Assembly (NCBI GenBank): GCA_900551225.1
Contig: URUZ01000079.1
Span: forward strand, 1 to 16,480
Source: an uncultured Clostridium sp.
GTDB taxonomy: Bacteria > Bacillota > Clostridia > Lachnospirales > Lachnospiraceae
DNA: 16,480 nt
Direction: 5' to 3'
This document shows, piece by piece, positions 15,524 through 16,480 of this stretch. The translations under genes and the position numbers were made by a program. A model generated the notes under the pieces. That model searched no databases and was not told the origin of the DNA. It was given only the letters and a program-made list of their open reading frames with translations. Numbering within the stretch: position 1 is the first letter of the stretch; each line of letters opens with the position of its first letter.

Positions 15524-16336
15524 TCACTGCCTTCCGCAAAAATTCCGGACTGCCTCAATCACCCCATATGTATTTTTCCCGCTGCACACATAGTCGGCAA
15601 TTTCTTTTAACGGTTCACAGGCATTTGCAACTGCGGCTCCGATGCCTGCCTGCTCCATAATCTCCATATCATTGAGCCCATCGCCGATTACCATGATGTC
15701 CTCCATGGCAATCTTCTCATGCTCCGCCAGGCGGCGCAGTGCGCTTCCCTTGGAAATCCCCTTGTGCATCACATCAATGTGGCGGTCATCATGGCGGATG
15801 ATGGTCAGCCGGTCTGCAAATGGAGCCAGATATGGGAGCAGCCGGTCAACCCTCCCCGGCCTCTGGGGATCAGTGATCATCACACGTTCAAACTGCATAC
15901 TGCGCCACTCCGATTCCAGTGGGATGTGAAAGTGGTTGTACCGCCCAAAGGTCTCAATCTCATGCTGAATGTACGCATTGTGCCGGTATGCAACTTCATG
16001 GTCCCCATCACACATAAAAACCGCCATGTCTAAGCGGTCGGCCGCTTCCACCACTTCTTTGACATAATGGGCCGGGAAAAAATCATCCCATAATACGCTT
16101 CCATTGACTCGCGCCCCCGCGCCGTTGTTAATCAGAACCGGAGCCTTGATCTCCAGCTTGTCAACATACATTTTCAGCTGTTCATAGGATCTTCATGAAG
16201 CCAGAGAAAACTTCACCCCGTTTTCTTCAATCAATTGCTTCAGTTCATCAAATGCCGGGGTAATGGCTTCCGACGACTCAATCAGCGTGCCGTCCACATC
16301 GCAAAACACCAGCCTGGGGGATTTACTTTTATTCAT
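15524..16336 (-). pseudogene. Cof-type HAD phosphatase gene interrupted by an in-frame TGA
   Basis: The whole reading frame from the ATG at 16336 to the TGA at 15526-15524 is intact except for one TGA codon at 16195-16193 (codon 48 of 270). Before it lie the HAD motif I FCDVDGTLI (D13, D15) and FSLAS; directly after it comes RSYEQLK. Cof-family proteins normally read LA-S/T-G-R-x-Y here, so the TGA stands where a glycine GGA codon is expected: a single G-to-T change. Motif IV (GDGLNDMEIMEQAG) is present near the C-terminus. The C-terminal part from the ATG at 16171 is open but lacks motif I and any clear ribosome site, so it would not be an active phosphatase. The start has GGGAGG at good spacing. 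It would have been a sugar phosphatase opening the ABC operon. A sequencing error is the alternative. Confidence 0.85.
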
Positions 16337-16369
16337 TACTGCCTCCCTGTATGTATTCAGAATGGTTAC

Positions 16370-16378
16370 ATTATAACA
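16370..16378 (-). promoter_or_regulatory. Extended -10 promoter of the ABC/HAD operon
   Basis: Read on the minus strand, TGT-TATAAT (16378-16370) is a perfect extended -10 element, putting transcription start near 16363, 27 nt upstream of the HAD start codon. No good -35 hexamer is visible at 17 bp, as is common for extended -10 promoters and activator-dependent ones. A/T-rich tracts lie further upstream. Confidence 0.6.
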
Positions 16379-16452
16379 AAACCATGGGATTACTTCTCCC
16401 GTTTTTTCGGCAATGTGTGTTTATTTTCCGCTTTAGTTTGTAAAATCTCTGT

Positions 16453-16471
16453 AAAAAAATGCTATTTTTTT
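16453..16471. repeat. A/T palindrome upstream of the operon promoter
   Basis: AAAAAAAT-GCT-ATTTTTTT is a perfect 8-bp inverted repeat with a 3-bp centre. It lies about 75 bp upstream of the -10 element, in an A/T-rich stretch at the window edge. It could be a curved upstream element or an operator, or a chance product of local composition. Confidence 0.35.
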
Positions 16472-16480
16472 GATGTGCAT

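Noticed and set aside
16193..16195. TGA as selenocysteine or recoded glycine codon
   Set aside because: The nearby sequence offers only a weak 5-bp stem with a 17-nt loop, not a convincing SECIS. The residue expected is glycine, not cysteine, and TGA serves as a normal stop for this same frame and for both permeases. A point mutation or sequencing error is simpler.

Overview
The window looks like a chromosomal segment of a gut-type Clostridia, most plausibly a Lachnospiraceae of the Enterocloster/Hungatella kind. This is inferred from moderate GC, strong AGGAGG-type ribosome binding sites, and the mix of a Firmicutes agmatine deiminase operon with a carbohydrate-type ABC operon. There are no phage, IS, CRISPR, rRNA or tRNA signals.

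Left end (1-1680): one AT-richer gene for a polytopic O-antigen ligase/polymerase-type membrane protein. It ends in a hairpin terminator shared with the convergent next gene.

Agmatine region (1676-9179): a membrane-anchored LuxR-type regulator (aguR-like, minus strand) is divergent from a tight plus-strand operon. The operon order is agmatine deiminase (aguA), putrescine carbamoyltransferase (ptcA/aguB), a MATE-family transporter, an Amidohydrolase_3 (YtcJ-like) enzyme and carbamate kinase (arcC/aguC). Agmatine would become N-carbamoylputrescine plus ammonia, then putrescine plus carbamoyl phosphate, then ATP. The usual APC-type agmatine/putrescine antiporter (aguD) is absent, and its slot holds the MATE protein and the amidohydrolase. 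The divergent intergenic region has a sigma-A-like promoter for aguR, a 9-bp direct repeat with 42-bp periodicity, and a GC-rich hairpin in the probable operon leader. A long imperfect palindrome (9100-9179) separates this operon from the next one.

Right-hand operon (16378 down to 9184, minus strand): an extended -10 promoter precedes a Cof-type HAD phosphatase gene broken by one in-frame TGA. Next come two carbohydrate-type ABC permeases, a lipoprotein solute-binding protein, a divergent nucleoside hydrolase, a sugar phosphate isomerase/epimerase-like TIM barrel and a 449-residue protein I do not recognise. No ATPase gene is present, so a shared MsmX/UgpC-type ATPase is likely encoded elsewhere. 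The set suggests import of a sugar or nucleoside-like glycoside, N-glycosidic cleavage, then isomerisation of the sugar; the substrate is unknown. Two RNA-level features stand out: an intrinsic terminator immediately before the nucleoside hydrolase that overlaps a six-codon ORF, and a hairpin between a strong Shine-Dalgarno sequence and the GTG start of the first permease.
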